Below, one piece after another: positions 5,817 to 6,770 of a DNA stretch of 6,770 nt. The stretch comes from JAJISK01 sp046759865. Lineage in GTDB: Archaea > Thermoplasmatota > Thermoplasmata > RBG-16-68-12 > JAJISG01. The stretch covers positions 1-6,770 of the forward strand of contig JBHIDB010000061.1 in assembly GCA_046759865.1 (NCBI GenBank). Direction: 5' to 3'. The notes beneath the pieces are model-generated. The model saw only the letters and a program-made list of their open reading frames with translations, did not search any database and was not told the DNA's origin. Position 1 is the first letter of the stretch; every line of letters begins with the position of its first letter. The translations under genes were made by a program, and so were the position numbers.

Positions 5817-6254
5817 TCAGGCATCACCGGTCTTTCGATTCGGCTGGGGGGCCAAGTGGAGCATCCTGCAACTCACGCAGTATCGGCGACCACCTTCGTC
5901 GATGGGGCCGGTGAAGGGGCCTTGGCACACCTGGTAGCTGACCGTGATTCTCTTGATCCGTTTCGCGCCCTTTGGAACGCGCATCTCACCGAGCGTGAGG
6001 AATCCGCTATTTGGGGTAACCGTCCCGGAGACCGCCGTAATCTTCCCCCGAGCAAAGCGCTTGCGCCGAAGAGCCCAGCCCTCCCTCGGCGTCTCGTCGG
6101 TGTCGTTGTGGGACCAGCCGCACAGGTCGCAGATTGGCCCCTTGGCCTTCCCCATCGTTCGGGGGGGCGCGGCCCCGGAGTGCTTCTTCGCTATGTGGGC
6201 TCGAACACCACGCGCCGAGGTCGATGTGTAGGCGCAGAAGCAACACTGCCTCAT
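5817..6254 (-). CDS. C2H2 zinc-finger protein of unknown function
   Basis: The 145-residue product starts with a canonical C2H2 finger, C4-x2-C7-x12-H20-x4-H25, expected to bind one zinc ion and probably nucleic acid. A basic linker follows. Two further CxxC knuckles, C42-x2-C45 (ICDLCGW) and C126-x2-C129 (YCVSC), could form a second zinc site bracketing an all-beta-looking middle (KITAVSGTV ... KRITVSYQVC). The rest matches no family I know. The start is ATG 6254, with GAGGTG ending 9 nt upstream; a GTG at 6266 in the same frame would add four residues. It stands alone, with a TTTATC box upstream and a terminator downstream. The opposite-strand frame across this region has no recognisable motif and is taken as a shadow. 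Single C2H2 fingers are common in archaeal viruses and mobile elements, but no integrase or attachment site is seen here. Confidence 0.75.
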   Translation of the reverse strand: MRQCCFCAYTSTSARGVRAHIAKKHSGAAPPRTMGKAKGPICDLCGWSHNDTDETPREGWALRRKRFARGKITAVSGTVTPNSGFLTLGEMRVPKGAKRIKRITVSYQVCQGPFTGPIDEGGRRYCVSCRMLHLAPQPNRKTGDA

Positions 6255-6268
6255 TGTTCCGTCCACCT

Positions 6269-6283
6269 CTAACGCGGTGTTAG
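6269..6283. promoter_or_regulatory. Palindromic possible operator in the zinc-finger gene promoter
   Basis: CTAAC and GTTAG (6269-6273 and 6279-6283) form a perfect 5-bp inverted repeat with a 5-bp spacer. It sits between the TATA-like box and the start codon, partly over the ribosome binding site. A repressor bound here would block the promoter; an autoregulatory role for the zinc-finger protein is speculation. Confidence 0.35.
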
Positions 6284-6284
6284 G

Positions 6285-6290
6285 GATAAA
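6285..6290 (-). promoter_or_regulatory. TATA-like box for the zinc-finger gene
   Basis: TTTATC on the minus strand is centred ~33 nt upstream of ATG 6254. This predicts a very short leader of about 7 nt, which would not include the GAGGTG at 6264-6269. Either the transcription start is a little further upstream or the message is effectively leaderless. Confidence 0.4.
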
Positions 6291-6397
6291 GGGTCAAACC
6301 GTTGAGGCCGGGGATTCATCACCCTAACATGGAGTCCTTAGCCTCGATTACGTTCCACCCGCTGCACTCACGGCCTCGCTCAAGTACTTCAGCACCG

Positions 6398-6426
6398 CCT
6401 GAGCAAATCCTGAGCATCCCGCTGAG
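6398..6426. repeat. Three helically phased CTGAG repeats upstream of a TATA-like box
   Basis: CCTGAGCA occurs exactly at 6398-6405 and 6409-6416, and CTGAG recurs at 6422-6426. The cores are 11 and 12 bp apart, about one helix turn. A reverse copy of the core (GCTCA) lies at 6378-6382. The array ends directly before the TATA-like box at 6429, a position suited to an activator site. Confidence 0.4.
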
Positions 6427-6428
6427 GC

Positions 6429-6436
6429 TATAAGTA
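6429..6436 (+). promoter_or_regulatory. TATA-like box upstream of the right-edge gene
   Basis: TATAAGTA is an AT-rich island in GC-rich surroundings. It predicts a transcription start at about 6456-6460 and a leader of about 105 nt before ATG 6563. The minus strand (TACTTATA) also fits a TATA box, but no minus-strand gene starts at a suitable distance. Confidence 0.45.
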
Positions 6437-6450
6437 TTGGAGCGGGCTCG

Positions 6451-6551
6451 CCACCTTGGAGGGCCGGCGCGGGACGACCCAAACCTTTCCTTCCACTCGG
6501 TATCGGTCTCCGAGTTCGTTGGGAGCCGCCCCGAGGGGCGCTCCAAGGTGG
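6451..6551. other. Candidate structured RNA or cruciform element: 101-nt imperfect stem-loop
   Basis: Perfect 11-bp arms, CCACCTTGGAG (6451-6461) and CTCCAAGGTGG (6541-6551), enclose further nested pairing: 6463-6465/6537-6539, 6466-6472/6526-6532 with one mismatch, 6478-6482/6519-6523, and ACTCGG/CCGAGT (6495-6500/6510-6515) with a 9-nt loop. By hand I count 31 base pairs in one rod. It could be the leader of the right-edge gene, whose weak ribosome-binding-like AAGGTGG lies in the 3' arm, or an independent small RNA. The predicted transcription start (~6456-6460) falls inside the 5' arm, which argues that not all of the outer helix is transcribed from that promoter. The strand is not settled. 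Confidence 0.5.
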
Positions 6552-6562
6552 GCAAACTTTCT

Positions 6563-6770
6563 ATGAATCCGATTCTCGTCTTCCGGGTCCCGGAGGTGTG
6601 GCCACCCCCAGAATACGCCCAGAGGCTCATGGACAACCTGGGCATCAAAGGTGAGCGTCCCGGGGAGTTGCGGGAAGTCCTAACGCAGCGGGGCAATCCG
6701 ACGGACGAGGCGCCCGAGACCCTCCACGTCCTTGACCTCCTTCTTGCAGAGACGCGCCAGTCGTGCCCGA
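6563..6770 (+). CDS. Unrecognised protein, N-terminal part; 3' end outside window
   Basis: The frame runs open from ATG 6563 to the right edge, giving 69 residues that begin MNPILVFRVPEVWPPPEYAQRL. The visible part is acidic and probably helical after an initial strand-like segment; a run such as TLHVLDLLLAE suggests an amphipathic helix. No motif or family is recognised. The frame is also open upstream to 6434, with GTG 6548 and TTG 6437 as other start candidates, but that stretch is the stem-loop region and does not read like a protein. The nearest ribosome-binding-like sequence, AGGTG, ends 12 nt before the ATG, a longer spacer than the 5 nt of other genes here, so the start is uncertain. 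Confidence 0.55.
   Translation, partial: MNPILVFRVPEVWPPPEYAQRLMDNLGIKGERPGELREVLTQRGNPTDEAPETLHVLDLLLAETRQSCP

Noticed and set aside
5688..6272. 194-residue plus-strand frame downstream of a plus-strand reading of the 5668 TATA box
   Set aside because: It overlaps the zinc-finger gene and the terminator hairpin and has no recognisable domain, whereas the minus strand encodes a canonical C2H2 motif.
6278..6329. TTAGGG/CCCTAA as telomere-like repeats
   Set aside because: There are only single copies in inverted orientation, not a tandem array.
6451..6551. 5S rRNA, tRNA, SRP RNA or RNase P RNA as the identity of the structured segment
   Set aside because: The minus strand has a faint CCCAACGAACTCGG resemblance to 5S loop sequence, but the helix order and other conserved blocks are missing. 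No T-loop, SRP helix 8 or RNase P core motifs are seen.
6319..6696. 125-residue minus-strand frame
   Set aside because: It crosses the stem-loop, the repeat array and the TATA-like box and has a low-information Ser/Arg/Gly-rich composition.

Overview
The window is archaeal and most likely euryarchaeal. It carries an archaeal-type DnaG (TOPRIM domain with the archaeal N-terminal region), a THUMP-domain Trm-G10 tRNA methyltransferase and a LonB-type AAA+ ATPase. It also shows TATA-like boxes at promoter distance and GAGGTG-type ribosome binding sites with a 5-nt spacer. The DNA is GC-rich, clearly above 50%. A Thermoplasmatota-type lineage is possible but is only a guess. No rRNA, tRNA, CRISPR array or insertion sequence was found.

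Layout. 1-618 (+): C-terminal part of a probable site-2 protease (M50), open at the left edge. 615-1610 (-): Trm-G10, convergent with it and sharing the CTAG stop codons. 1740-2234 (+): a RimI/Ard1-like N-acetyltransferase ending in a compact hairpin-plus-T6 terminator. 2282-2725 (+): a small unrecognised protein. It converges on 2745-4271 (-), a LonB-like AAA+ ATPase with a four-cysteine zinc ribbon and no protease domain. That gene lies directly downstream of dnaG (4281-5537, -) in an apparent operon with a TATA-like box near 5668-5679. 5817-6254 (-): a C2H2 zinc-finger protein with its own hairpin/T-tract terminator. 6255-6562 has no convincing gene. It holds promoter-like elements, short repeats and a 101-bp segment (6451-6551) that folds as one long imperfect stem-loop. 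It leads into 6563-6770 (+), an unrecognised gene cut by the right edge.

How the genes relate. dnaG and the AAA+ gene are the one clear transcriptional unit, separated by only 9 nt and lying in the same reading frame. The ATPase appears to start at an ATC codon placed exactly 5 nt after GAGGTG, the arrangement seen at the ATG of dnaG. The other genes are individually arranged housekeeping or unknown genes (tRNA modification, N-terminal acetylation, membrane proteolysis). The points most worth following are the protease-less zinc-ribbon LonB-like ATPase next to DnaG, its non-AUG start, and the structured element ahead of the right-edge gene.
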